A stretch of 24,390 nt of DNA, taken from the IMG/VR virus record IMGVR_UViG_3300009447_000049, positions 1-24,390 of that record. One strand, written 5' to 3'. Both the position numbers and the translations under genes were made by a program. The notes beneath the pieces were generated by a model, which did no database searches, was not told the DNA's origin, and saw only the letters and a list, made by a program, of their open reading frames with translations. This document shows, piece by piece, positions 12,475 to 20,440 of the stretch. Every line of letters starts with the position of its first letter. The stretch's first letter is position 1. This DNA is from a virus.

Positions 12475-12966
12475 ATGAATGGTTATGGAGCCGCCAATTA
12501 CGGCATTAACATTTATGGTCAGGCTGCTTATGTAGATGCGGCTGCTGTTATCAATGCGGCTTCATCGGTTACGGCTACGGCTCAACAGGTTTTTCAAGCT
12601 AGTGCTGAGATTGATGCAGTATCAAGCGTTACGGCTAATGGTCAAAAGTTTGGTCACGCCAGCGCAGTAATAGAGGCTGTAAGCACTGTTACGGCTACTG
12701 GACAGGACATAGGACAAGGGCAAGCGTCTATTGAGGCGGTAAGCACTGTAACGGCTACAGGCGTATTTGCGGTGTCTGCAAGCGCAGTTATTAACGCTGT
12801 GTCGGGCTTAACGGCAAATGGTACTGCCAAGATGGGCGGTGCAGCAGTTATACAAGCGGCATCAGGCATGACAGCAACGGGTCGATATAAATACGAGCCA
12901 TTGCCGATTGATGTAGCAACATGGGCTACCAAGCCAACAGATAGCGCAACTTGGACAACCTTGTAA
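12475..12966 (+). CDS. Six-repeat Ala/Thr-rich virion protein (163 aa)
   Basis: Residues 21-140 are exactly six tandem 20-residue units of the form A-S-A-x-I-x-A-V-S-x-[VL]-T-A-x-G-Q-x-x-x-x. The units match each other at most hydrophobic and small-residue positions, so a regular beta-fold such as a solenoid or stacked strands is likely. A Gly/Tyr-rich N terminus (MNGYGAANYGINIYG) and a C-terminal tail with two [AS]-x-W-x-T elements frame the array. No family is recognised. Its position after a fibre-like gene suggests a tail or capsid decoration role, possibly in adhesion (inference). It starts two bases after the previous stop. Confidence 0.7.
   Translation: MNGYGAANYGINIYGQAAYVDAAAVINAASSVTATAQQVFQASAEIDAVSSVTANGQKFGHASAVIEAVSTVTATGQDIGQGQASIEAVSTVTATGVFAVSASAVINAVSGLTANGTAKMGGAAVIQAASGMTATGRYKYEPLPIDVATWATKPTDSATWTTL
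12535..12894 (+). repeat. Tandem 60-bp repeats, six units
   Basis: The six coding units of 60 bases each are in perfect register; codons for the conserved A-V-S-x-V-T-A core are similar but not identical. Several units carry gcGTTACGGCTAnnGG-like cores, showing recent-looking duplication with drift. The array could change length by recombination in steps of 20 residues. Confidence 0.75.
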
Positions 12967-12990
12967 AAGATTAACAAATAGGAAAGTAAA

Positions 12991-14688
12991 ATGGCAGATA
13001 CAACCACACCCAACTACGGCCTAACTAAACCAGAAGTTGGTGCTTCCGAGGATACTTGGGGTACGAAAATCAACACCAACTTAAATCTTATTGATACTCA
13101 GATGAAGGTGTCTGATGATCGTAGTGCTACTAACACAACGACTGCCAACGCTGCATTAGCCCGTTCTGGCGGCACTATGACAGGCAATCTAGCCACAGCA
13201 GGTATCAGCGCAGTCACAGCAGGTACAAGTAACTTTGTTGCAGGTGTTAACGCTGGTAATAGCATTGTGTCTGGTGGTAACTATAATACTGTCGTTGGTG
13301 ATGAAGCTGGTACTGCTATTACTACGGGGGATAACAATACAGCAGTTGGTTATAAAGCATTAGATACTGGAACTGGAACTGGAAACACAGCTATTGGTTC
13401 TGCTGCTTTAGATGCCCAAACTACAGCAAATTTTAATACAGCAGTAGGAAGTAATGCTGGAGCAGCCAATACAACAGGTGGTGAATTAGTTGCTGTAGGT
13501 AGAAATGCTTTACAAGCTAACACTACAGGAACAGCTAACACTGCGGTAGGTATGAGGGCGTTAGACGCAAATACCACAGCAGGTTACAACACTGCGGTTG
13601 GTGGAGATGCTTTAGGTGCTAACACTACAGGTGAACGCAATACTGCTATTGGTTATAGTGCTTTAGTGAGAAACACTACAGGTGGTTACAATTCTGCTAC
13701 AGGTATGTATGCCCTGCAATACAACACCACAGGTGCTAACAATGTTGCTTCTGGTTACTATTCTTTAGCGTCTAACACTACAGGTGGTGACAACACTGCT
13801 TCTGGGTACGATTCTCTAGGTGATAACACCACAGGTTCTTTCAATGCTGGTTTTGGATATGAGGCTTTGGCTCGTAACACTACGGCAAGTAATAACACTG
13901 CTATGGGTTATAGAGCTTTAAAGGTTAACACTGAAGGCGCATACAACTCTGCTTTTGGTCATGATGCTTTAGACGCTAACACTACAGGCTCATTTAACAC
14001 TGCTACAGGTAGAGCAACATTAGGTACTAACACCACAGGCCAGTTTAATTCTGCATCAGGCTATGTATCTCTATTAAATAATACTACGGGTCAGAAAAAC
14101 ACTGGTAGTGGCGCTTATACTGGCGCTAATCTTACAACAGGTATTGAGAATACGTTTATAGGTTATAACGCTGGTGGCACACGAACAACAGGTAGCAATA
14201 ACGTTTGTATTGGATACAATGCAGGGCATGACGGAACAAGTTCTAGCGATTTGTTATTTATAGCACGAAATAACACTGGCCCCTCTAACGCTGCGACTTG
14301 GATTTTTGGGGATTCTGCAGGTGCTTGTAGGCAAGGTAACAACGCAACCACATGGACACAAACCTCTGATGAAAGAATTAAGAAAAACATTGTTGATAGT
14401 CCAAATGGTTTAGCAAAGATTGATGCCCTTCAAGTTCGTAACTTTAATTACAGGACAGAAGAAGAAATAACTGTTGAAGGATTAACGGGGTGTGATGCTA
14501 CAGGATTACAAGTTGGAGTTATAGCGCAGGAAATAGAAGCAGTATTACCAGAGGCAGTGACAGAAAGTGATAGTGGGCAAAAGCAAGTACAGACTGACCC
14601 AATATTTTGGTCAATGGTCAAAGCAATCCAAGAATTATCAACCCAAAACGCAGCACTTGAAGCACGTTTAACAGCACTAGAGGCATAA
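12991..14688 (+). CDS. Tail fibre with 17-residue repeats and S74 chaperone
   Basis: The N terminus ([20 protein letters not shown], then [15 protein letters not shown]) is the common phage fibre attachment start. Residues about 100-412 are repeats of N-T-T-G-x-x-N-T-A-x-G-Y-x-A-L-x-x, with an exact 17-residue period from residue 160 to 381. The C-terminal part is an intramolecular chaperone (Peptidase_S74, endosialidase type): [10 protein letters not shown] with Ser459 and Lys464/465 as the probable Ser-Lys cleavage pair, and [19 protein letters not shown]. The final helix is a coiled coil. Such chaperones trimerise the fibre and then cut themselves off. It probably binds the host surface. 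AGGAAAG lies upstream of the ATG. Confidence 0.88.
   Translation: MADTTTPNYGLTKPEVGASEDTWGTKINTNLNLIDTQMKVSDDRSATNTTTANAALARSGGTMTGNLATAGISAVTAGTSNFVAGVNAGNSIVSGGNYNTVVGDEAGTAITTGDNNTAVGYKALDTGTGTGNTAIGSAALDAQTTANFNTAVGSNAGAANTTGGELVAVGRNALQANTTGTANTAVGMRALDANTTAGYNTAVGGDALGANTTGERNTAIGYSALVRNTTGGYNSATGMYALQYNTTGANNVASGYYSLASNTTGGDNTASGYDSLGDNTTGSFNAGFGYEALARNTTASNNTAMGYRALKVNTEGAYNSAFGHDALDANTTGSFNTATGRATLGTNTTGQFNSASGYVSLLNNTTGQKNTGSGAYTGANLTTGIENTFIGYNAGGTRTTGSNNVCIGYNAGHDGTSSSDLLFIARNNTGPSNAATWIFGDSAGACRQGNNATTWTQTSDERIKKNIVDSPNGLAKIDALQVRNFNYRTEEEITVEGLTGCDATGLQVGVIAQEIEAVLPEAVTESDSGQKQVQTDPIFWSMVKAIQELSTQNAALEARLTALEA
13288..14226 (+). repeat. 51-bp tandem repeats in fibre gene
   Basis: About 18 units encoding the N-T-T-G-x-x-N-[TS]-A-x-G-Y-x-[AS]-L pattern. 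The period is exactly 51 bases over most of the array (about 13470-14140); the first units are 16-18 residues long. Units share ACTACAGG-like and AACACTGC-like cores. The protein repeats resemble the left-handed beta-roll repeats of bacterial trimeric adhesin heads. Length change by recombination is plausible. Confidence 0.75.
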
Positions 14689-14692
14689 AAAG

Positions 14693-14902
14693 ATGGATGA
14701 ATTAACAGCAGAACAAATCGCAGCACACTACGCAGCTTGTGGTGATTCCGTAGCATTAATCAATGGCAGTCAGCCAGAAGGTATGTCCGATGAAGATTGG
14801 GCAGACTGTGTGGCACGTAACAAGGAACATCTTGTTATTATGATTGCTAAAGATTATTGGACTGATGAAGATATGACTGCTATTACGGCTGCTGCTGCTT
14901 AA
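14693..14902 (+). CDS. Small acidic hypothetical protein (69 aa)
   Basis: A 69-residue acidic protein beginning MDELTAEQIAAHYAACGDSV, with a mid-part ALINGSQPEGMSDEDWADCV and a C terminus that includes the YWTDEDMTAITAAAA element. That last element is familiar from small proteins that follow fibre genes in marine podovirus-like genomes. A role as a fibre chaperone or accessory subunit is possible but not shown. It begins five bases after the fibre stop. Confidence 0.6.
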   Translation: MDELTAEQIAAHYAACGDSVALINGSQPEGMSDEDWADCVARNKEHLVIMIAKDYWTDEDMTAITAAAA

Positions 14903-14912
14903 AGGAACCAAC

Positions 14913-15164
14913 ATGGCTATTGATTATCGCGGTGAGAAGTTTGCAGGCTACAACAAGCCTAAAGCGTCAGCTAAAGGCGGTAAGTCTCATGTTGTTCTAA
15001 TTCAAGATAATGGTAAAGACCGCATGATTCGTTTCGGTCAGGAAGGTGCAACAGGTAGCCCCAAGGGAACTGCTAGGAATGATGCCTTTCGAGCGCGTCA
15101 CGCTAAAAACATAGCCAAGGGCAAGACTAGCGCGGCCTTTTGGTCAGCAAAGACAAAATGGTAG
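14913..15164 (+). CDS. Conserved small phage protein (83 aa)
   Basis: The sequence DYRGEKFAGYNKPKAS, then SHVVLIQDNGKDRMIRFGQE, then GATGSPKGTARNDAFRARHAKNIAKG and a final AAFWSAKTKW is a conserved pattern of small basic proteins in marine phage genomes ([YF]-R-G-[EQ]-x-F-x-G-Y-N-K-P-K at the start and R-H-A-K-N-I-A-K-G-K-x-S-A-A-x-W near the end). No biochemical function is known to me. AAGGAACC lies upstream of the ATG. Its basic nature and its place beside virion genes suggest a structural or DNA-associated protein. Confidence 0.65.
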   Translation: MAIDYRGEKFAGYNKPKASAKGGKSHVVLIQDNGKDRMIRFGQEGATGSPKGTARNDAFRARHAKNIAKGKTSAAFWSAKTKW

Positions 15165-15174
15165 GAGAAGTGTT

Positions 15175-15261
15175 ATGCCAGTAGTCAAAGGTAAGAAATA
15201 CCCATATACCGCAGCAGGCAAGAAAGCCGCAGCTAAAGCCAAAAAGAAAACAAAGAAGTAA
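15175..15261 (+). CDS. Lys-rich micropeptide (28 aa)
   Basis: A 28-codon frame, MPVVKGKKYPYTAAGKKAAA followed by a Lys/Ala tail. A GGAG lies eight bases upstream of the ATG at 15175. The M-P-x-V-K-G-K-x-[YF]-P-Y-T-[AK] start recurs in tiny basic proteins of marine podovirus-like genomes as I recall them, so this is likely a real gene of an unnamed family. Its function is unknown; DNA condensation or virion assembly are possible. Confidence 0.6.
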   Translation: MPVVKGKKYPYTAAGKKAAAKAKKKTKK

Positions 15262-15264
15262 TTT

Positions 15265-16746
15265 ATGGCATTAATACCGCTAGATTTACCAGCAGGCGTT
15301 TATCGAAACGGCACTGACTTGCAAAGCCAAGGGCGGTGGCGTGACTCTAATCTTGTGCGCTGGTTTGATAATACATTGCGCCCCATCGGTGGCTGGCGTA
15401 CTCGCAGCGATACGGCTAGTGCAGGGCAAGTGCGTGGCATGAAGTCTTGGATTGCGAATAACTCAGATCGTTGGATTGCGGCTGGTAGTTATAATAAATT
15501 ATATGCTTACAGTGGCGCAGGCGTTCAGTATGACATTACACCAGTTGGCCTAACTGCTGGCAGTGAGAACGCGCTTAACCCTGTGGGATTTGGTTCGGCC
15601 TTTTATGGTCGAGAGTATTACGGCACAGCGCGACAAGAAGCGGTCACGATTACGCCAGCAACCACATGGTCGATGGATTCATTCGGGCAGTTTTTAGTGG
15701 GCTGTTCAAGTTCAGACGGCAAGGTGTATGAGTGGCAATTAAGCCCTTCAACAAAAGCGGCTGTGGTAGCTAATGCCCCTGTTAACAATCGTGCAATCCT
15801 AGTGACAGAAGAAAGGTTCTTAATGTGTCTTGGTGCAGGCGGCAACCCTCGCTTGGTGCAATGGTCTGACAGGGAAAATAATACAGTATGGACACCAGCC
15901 GCGACTAATGAAGCTGGCAGTTTAGAACTACAAACAACAGGCCGTATTCAGTGCGGTGTGCGAGTGCAAAACCAAGCATTGATTCTAACTGACACTGATG
16001 CTCATGTGGCGACTTACAGTGGCCCACCTTACGTTTTCGGTATTGAGCGTATTGGCACATCTTGCGGAATTGTATCTAGTCAAGCTGTTGCTACAGTAGA
16101 CAAGGGCGCAGTTTGGATGGGTAGCCGTTCATTCTACACTTACAGTGGTGGTGCAGTTAGCGAGGTTAATTGCGAGGTTGCAGACTATGTATTCTCAGAC
16201 ATTAACCACAGCCAGATCAGTAAGGTTGCAGCCGTATCTAACGCAAACTTTGGTGAGATTTGGTGGTTCTACCCATCGGGCAACTCTAATGAGAATAACC
16301 GCTATGTCGTGTTTAACTACAACGATAACACTTGGGCCATAGGCGTTTTAGCTAGAACTTCTGGTGTGGACGCAGGCGTATATCGCCAACCTATTATTGC
16401 CTCTGCAACCGACAAGAAATTGTACGAGCATGAGATTGGATTTAACTACGATGGTGGTGAGCCGTTTGCAGAATCAGGCCCAATATCTATTGGTAATGGC
16501 GATAATGTAATGGCAGTCACCCAGATGATACCTGATGAAAAGACGCAAGGGGACGTTGACGCTACGTTCAAAACTCGATTTTATCCCAACGATGTGGAAA
16601 GGTCATATGGCCCGTTTAATATGGCAAACCCCGTTAGTCTACGTTTTACTGGCAGACAAGTCAGGATACGCGTTGAAGGGGTTAATGCTGATGATTGGCG
16701 CGTTGGCATTAATAGATTGGAAGTTAGGCAAGGGGGCAGACGTTGA
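15265..16746 (+). CDS. Tail hub/stabilisation-like protein (493 aa)
   Basis: Begins MALIPLDLPAGVYRNGTDLQ, then SQGRWRDSNLVRWFDNTLRP and GGWRTR. This opening, followed by many short beta-strand blocks with W-I-A-A-G and Y-x-Y-S-G-A motifs, is familiar from large beta-rich podovirus proteins that occupy the P22 gp10 (packaged DNA stabilisation, beta-propeller-like) position. Length is close to P22 gp10 (472 aa). Six or seven blade-like repeats may be present but are not aligned here. The gp10-like role is inferred from architecture and neighbourhood. Confidence 0.6.
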   Translation: MALIPLDLPAGVYRNGTDLQSQGRWRDSNLVRWFDNTLRPIGGWRTRSDTASAGQVRGMKSWIANNSDRWIAAGSYNKLYAYSGAGVQYDITPVGLTAGSENALNPVGFGSAFYGREYYGTARQEAVTITPATTWSMDSFGQFLVGCSSSDGKVYEWQLSPSTKAAVVANAPVNNRAILVTEERFLMCLGAGGNPRLVQWSDRENNTVWTPAATNEAGSLELQTTGRIQCGVRVQNQALILTDTDAHVATYSGPPYVFGIERIGTSCGIVSSQAVATVDKGAVWMGSRSFYTYSGGAVSEVNCEVADYVFSDINHSQISKVAAVSNANFGEIWWFYPSGNSNENNRYVVFNYNDNTWAIGVLARTSGVDAGVYRQPIIASATDKKLYEHEIGFNYDGGEPFAESGPISIGNGDNVMAVTQMIPDEKTQGDVDATFKTRFYPNDVERSYGPFNMANPVSLRFTGRQVRIRVEGVNADDWRVGINRLEVRQGGRR

Positions 16747-17111
16747 GCATATTAGACCAACCACCCAGACTGATTAATTTAAACTGGCTGCAATGGGCGC
16801 AGCGTACTTCTGCATGGCTGGCATTAACTCGTAGTGCATTACGTCATAAAGGCGCAAGCGAATCAGCCGCAGAGGATGGTGTATTGCTCTGGAACCAGAC
16901 AGGAGAATACCCTGTTGTTTCAGTCGATGGTGCTTATGTGCCTGTACAGATTGCGCGTGGTTATACAGTGGCGGCATTGCCTACGGGTGTGGTTGGTCAA
17001 CGGGCTTATGTGACTGACGCAGCATCACCTAGCTTTGGCGCAGCAGTCTCAGGTGGCGGTGCAGTTGTTATACCCGTATTCCGTAACGCCACAGCTTGGA
17101 TTGTCGGATGA
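16743..17111 (+). CDS. Small tail/virion protein (122 aa), TTG start
   Basis: Starts at TTG 16743, whose last two bases join the TGA stop of the preceding gene (TTGA overlap), with GGGGG about eight bases upstream, so the unusual start is well supported. The first half is SILDQPPRLINLNWLQWAQR plus a W-L-A-L-T segment; the second half has LPTGVVGQRAYVTDAASPSF then G-A-A-V-S-G-G-G-A-V-V-I-P-V-F and A-W-I-V-G, a common phage beta-rich end seen in fibre and receptor-binding accessory proteins. No enzyme motif is present. It is likely a tail component. Confidence 0.6.
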   Translation: MSILDQPPRLINLNWLQWAQRTSAWLALTRSALRHKGASESAAEDGVLLWNQTGEYPVVSVDGAYVPVQIARGYTVAALPTGVVGQRAYVTDAASPSFGAAVSGGGAVVIPVFRNATAWIVG

Positions 17112-17464
17112 ACGAGTTAGACAGATGCAGAAAATGGATAGAGGATGCGCTTGAATATTCGGGCGGCACACACACTTTTGAAGATGTTAAAAATGGTATA
17201 ATTGAGGGCAAATCACAGCTATGGCCTGCGGCTAATTCTTGTCTAGTTACAGAGATTACGCGGTTCCCTCAAAAGAAGGTTTTACACGTTTTTTTAGGCG
17301 GTGGTAATTTAGAAGAAATTAAGGGTATGCAGCCAGATTTAATCAGTTGGGCAAAGGCCCAAGAGTGTGAAAGTTTGACAATGAGCGGTCGCAAAGGCTG
17401 GTCAAAAGCATTGGCAGACATTGGTTGGAAATCCCAATTAGTGCTATTAGAAAAGAGGTTTTAG
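17108..17464 (+). CDS. GNAT-like protein among virion genes (118 aa)
   Basis: Residues 13-55 (DALEYSGGTHTFEDVKNGII, then Q-L-W and VTEITRFP), 58-81 (VLHVFLGGGNLEEIKGMQPD) and 84-108 (AQECESLTMSGRKGWSKALA, then D-I-G-W) follow the pattern of a short phage protein often linked to GNAT acetyltransferases: a Q-L-W segment, a beta strand ending in G-G-x-L-x-x-I, and an S-G-R-x-G-W turn. The canonical R-x-x-G-x-G loop is not present, so enzyme activity is unsure. The start at 17108 is preferred because it overlaps the upstream stop (ATGA). Confidence 0.55.
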   Translation: MNELDRCRKWIEDALEYSGGTHTFEDVKNGIIEGKSQLWPAANSCLVTEITRFPQKKVLHVFLGGGNLEEIKGMQPDLISWAKAQECESLTMSGRKGWSKALADIGWKSQLVLLEKRF

Positions 17465-17466
17465 GT

Positions 17467-18546
17467 ATGTCAAAAGGCGGCACAACATCAGGCAGCACAG
17501 AAATTCCAGCATGGTTGGAAAATGCAGCGATTGAAAACATCAACAAAGCGCGTGACGTATCTCAAATTGGCTATGTGCCTTATTACGGGCCTGATGTAGC
17601 AGCTTTCTCACCTATGCAGCAACAGTCTATGCAATCTACGGGTAACGCTGCTAGTGCCTTTGGATTGGCCCCACAAGGCTTTAATGCTATGGCTGGTATG
17701 CCACAAGCAGAAACCTTTGCAGGCGGCTTACAGGGCTATTCTAGTGCGCCTTTGTATGAGCAGTCATTGGATAACCTGTTTGCTAATGCGCCAGCCCAAT
17801 ATCGCGCCATGAGTGATATGTTCATCGACCCATTCACAGGGTCAGCACCAAGAAGCGGATATGGTGCTACACCTATGCAAACTGGGCAGATGATTTCTGG
17901 TGGTGGCGGTGGCGGTGGTGAAACTCCATTCCAATTCCCACAAGATCAAACAAGTGATGCTGAAATATTTGGTGTTAACCGAGCGTATAACCCTTACAAA
18001 TACTCAATGCCAACGGAAGATATTAGCGGTGATGGTGTTGTTGATTACCGAGATATGAGTTTTGGTGAAGGTGGTCGCAGAGATGTGCCAATGGGCGAAA
18101 GGATTGTTAACGGGTTATTGGGTGGCCCATTAAGAGCAGTGGATTTTGTGCAAGGCTCATTGTTTGATATGTCTGGTGCTGGCGACCCATCAATGTCTCA
18201 GGCCGAGTCAGTCAGTCAAATGAATGAAGCAAATGCTCGTTACGCAGCCAGAATGGAAGCAGATCGCGTGCAATCCGCAGCAAAGGTGCAAGCCGCTATG
18301 CAGGCAGAGGCAGACTATAATCAAGAAATGGAACGACAAGCCAGCTTGCTAGAAGATCTTAGACTAAGCGCAGTAACAACGCCTTATCGTGCGCCAGCAG
18401 TAATCACTCAAAGCACAGTTAACCGAGGCGGTGGCGGCAACCCAAACAAGGGCAATAATGCTGCTGGAGGAACGGGCGGTAATGTTCGCAGTTCAAGTGG
18501 TGTGGGCGGCTACCAAGGCATGAGTACGGGTGAAGCTGGTCGTTAA
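17467..18546 (+). CDS. Virion/ejected protein with EF-hand-like loop (359 aa)
   Basis: The N terminus (STEIPAWLENAAIENINKAR, then QIGYVPYYGPDVAAFSPMQQ) is familiar from internal virion proteins of podovirus-like genomes. A seven-Gly run sits near residue 147. Residues 185-196 (DISGDGVVDYRD) match a dockerin- or EF-hand-type calcium loop with D185, S187, D189, D193 and D196 at ligand positions. The C terminus has a coiled-coil, Gln/Ala-rich helix (about 250-300) and a Gly/Asn-rich tail. The ATG at 17467 is chosen since AGAGG lies upstream; the frame is open further into the previous gene. Proposed role: internal or ejected protein. Confidence 0.6.
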   Translation: MSKGGTTSGSTEIPAWLENAAIENINKARDVSQIGYVPYYGPDVAAFSPMQQQSMQSTGNAASAFGLAPQGFNAMAGMPQAETFAGGLQGYSSAPLYEQSLDNLFANAPAQYRAMSDMFIDPFTGSAPRSGYGATPMQTGQMISGGGGGGGETPFQFPQDQTSDAEIFGVNRAYNPYKYSMPTEDISGDGVVDYRDMSFGEGGRRDVPMGERIVNGLLGGPLRAVDFVQGSLFDMSGAGDPSMSQAESVSQMNEANARYAARMEADRVQSAAKVQAAMQAEADYNQEMERQASLLEDLRLSAVTTPYRAPAVITQSTVNRGGGGNPNKGNNAAGGTGGNVRSSSGVGGYQGMSTGEAGR

Positions 18547-18581
18547 GCACTACTAATATTTAAGATATAAGGAACAACATT

Positions 18582-19334
18582 ATGGCAGGCTCACCAACAG
18601 GCGGTTTTAACGTCAATCAAGCAGCAGCAGGCGGCATACAACAGGCAGGAATGGGTGCATCACAAGGCATGAATTATCGGCCTATGGCAATTACTGCGCC
18701 AACGCAAGATAGTTTGCAGCAGTACACTAATCCGTATGAGACACAGGTTGTGAACCAATCTCTTGCTGATTTAGAACGAAGCCGTCTTATGGCTCAGAAC
18801 GTAGGTGGCGCACAAGCAAGCGCAGCTAACGCATTTGGTGGTTCACGACAGGGCATTGCAGAAGCAGAAACCAATCGGGCCTTTGCAGATCAAGCAGCCC
18901 GTACAGCGTCAGGATTGCGGCAGACAGGCTACCAGAACGCACAGACAATGGAACGCCAAGCGCAAATGCAAAACCAGCAGGCAGGCTTATCGGGCGCACA
19001 ACAGCGTTTAAATGCAGGCCAACAGTTGGGCAGTTTGGCTAATCTAGGCTTTGGCATGGGTCAGACTATTCAAAATCGTATGGATCAACAAGGCGCAATG
19101 CAGCAAGCATTGAATCAACAGCTTATTAACGCAGGCAAGAATCAATACGCTGGCTACACTGGCGCACCAGCACAGTCATTGCAGTATTTGTTGCAGGCAG
19201 TCGGTGGCGCACCAGCACAACAGCAGCAGACAGAGACTTATGACGCAGGATTGTTTGATTATCTGACGTTAGGTGCAAAAGCATACGCTTCTAACCCTGC
19301 CAAAATAGGAAGTATGTTCGGATTTGGAGGTTAA
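18582..19334 (+). CDS. Gln-rich internal virion/ejected protein (250 aa)
   Basis: The central region (residues about 45-175) is one long Ala/Gln-rich helix with a heptad-like character, containing YTNPYETQVVNQSLADLERS and FGGSRQGIAEAETNRAFADQ. This pattern recurs in podovirus genomes next to portal and large ejected-protein genes. It has no membrane segment except a weak C-terminal Gly/Phe end. AAGGAAC precedes the ATG. It is probably packed in the head and released with DNA into the host envelope. Confidence 0.6.
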   Translation: MAGSPTGGFNVNQAAAGGIQQAGMGASQGMNYRPMAITAPTQDSLQQYTNPYETQVVNQSLADLERSRLMAQNVGGAQASAANAFGGSRQGIAEAETNRAFADQAARTASGLRQTGYQNAQTMERQAQMQNQQAGLSGAQQRLNAGQQLGSLANLGFGMGQTIQNRMDQQGAMQQALNQQLINAGKNQYAGYTGAPAQSLQYLLQAVGGAPAQQQQTETYDAGLFDYLTLGAKAYASNPAKIGSMFGFGG

Positions 19335-19335
19335 G

Positions 19336-20427
19336 ATGGGCTTATTAGACAATATTAAAGGTGGGCCTTCACCCAGTATGTCAAACAATGACAGAAGCGC
19401 ATTAGCTTTGGGCTTGGCTTCTGGTTTTGCAGGCATGAGTGGCAATCCCAACACAGCTAGTATTATGGCTGGCATTGAAGGTCAGCAGGCGTCTTTAGCG
19501 GCTAGGCGTGAAAAGGAAGAAGCTACAAAACTTCTTTCAAGCCAATCTAACGCTACTTTAATGCAGTTAAAGGCTGGCGGTGTGCCAGATGAAGTATTGG
19601 CTGTGGCTAGAACTAATCCAGAATTACTTAAAACCATTACAGGTGAGTTTGTAAAGTCTAAGTATGGCAAGAGTGATATGTTGAAGTTTACTGGTGTACA
19701 GACTGACCCAAAAACGGGCCAACAGTATACTATTATGTCAAATCCAAATGATGGGACTTCTACTAGGATAGACGTTGCTGGTGCTATAGGGCAAACCCCA
19801 ACACAAACACTTGAAATTGAGAATGCAGCTACTACTAGGCTTGCAGACATAGCAATGGCCCAGAAGAAAGGTTTTGCTGCTTTTGATCGTGCTAGTGCTA
19901 TGGATGAATCACTAGTTAAGTTAGAGTCAGCCAGAGAAGCGGTTAAGAATGGAGCCTCATCTGGATTTTTAGCAAGGTTTGTACCATCGTTTAGTGCAGC
20001 AACAACATCTTTAAGAAATACAGCCAACTCGCTTGGTATAGACATTATTAATAGTGCCACTTTTGGCGCGTTAAGCGAGAAGGAACTACAGTTAGCGTTA
20101 AGCACTGGATTAGATTTAAGTTTACAAGGTGAAGAATTAAACAAACATATTTTAGAAAAAATAGCAGCGCAAACAAAGATGCGTGATTGGCTAATTTCAC
20201 AATCTAAAATCCTAACTAAAGGTGATGTAACTTACTCTAGTTACATACAAAAATATAACGCAGAAAAGCCTAGAGCAAATCCTATTGTAAATTACGCTTC
20301 TCCACAAAACGCTGGCAGTGGTGCTACTGGTACTGGTGGGTTAGTTTTGTCTAAAAAACAAATTGATATAATGACTCCAAAGCAAAAAGCTGCATTTGAG
20401 CAATTAACTGGCGTTAAGCTACCGTAG
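19336..20427 (+). CDS. Internal virion/ejected protein (363 aa)
   Basis: Begins MGLLDNIKGGPSPSMSNNDR, then SALALGLASGFAGMSGNPNT, a glycine-rich hydrophobic stretch, followed by a long charged helical region (residues 50-90) and a second helix-rich part (190-330). GGAGGT directly before the ATG at 19336 decides the start over an in-frame ATG four codons upstream. The middle stretch ITGEFVKSKYGKSDMLKFTG, T-D-P-K-T-G-Q-Q-Y is a recurrent beta-hairpin-like element in phage internal proteins. No enzymatic motif is seen. Confidence 0.6.
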   Translation: MGLLDNIKGGPSPSMSNNDRSALALGLASGFAGMSGNPNTASIMAGIEGQQASLAARREKEEATKLLSSQSNATLMQLKAGGVPDEVLAVARTNPELLKTITGEFVKSKYGKSDMLKFTGVQTDPKTGQQYTIMSNPNDGTSTRIDVAGAIGQTPTQTLEIENAATTRLADIAMAQKKGFAAFDRASAMDESLVKLESAREAVKNGASSGFLARFVPSFSAATTSLRNTANSLGIDIINSATFGALSEKELQLALSTGLDLSLQGEELNKHILEKIAAQTKMRDWLISQSKILTKGDVTYSSYIQKYNAEKPRANPIVNYASPQNAGSGATGTGGLVLSKKQIDIMTPKQKAAFEQLTGVKLP

Positions 20428-20440
20428 TTAGGGAATATTT

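Noticed and set aside
13288-14226. Repeat array considered as CRISPR
   Set aside because: The 51-bp units are in-frame coding repeats with no unique spacers and no direct-repeat/spacer alternation.
17194-17202. Second TGGTATAAT extended -10 match
   Set aside because: It lies inside the GNAT-like gene, encodes part of N-G-I-I-E in frame, and has no gene start close downstream or good -35, so it is probably chance.
19482-20144. Minus-strand 220-codon frame
   Set aside because: Antisense shadow of a well-supported virion gene; strongly biased Ser/Ala/Leu composition and no neighbours on that strand.
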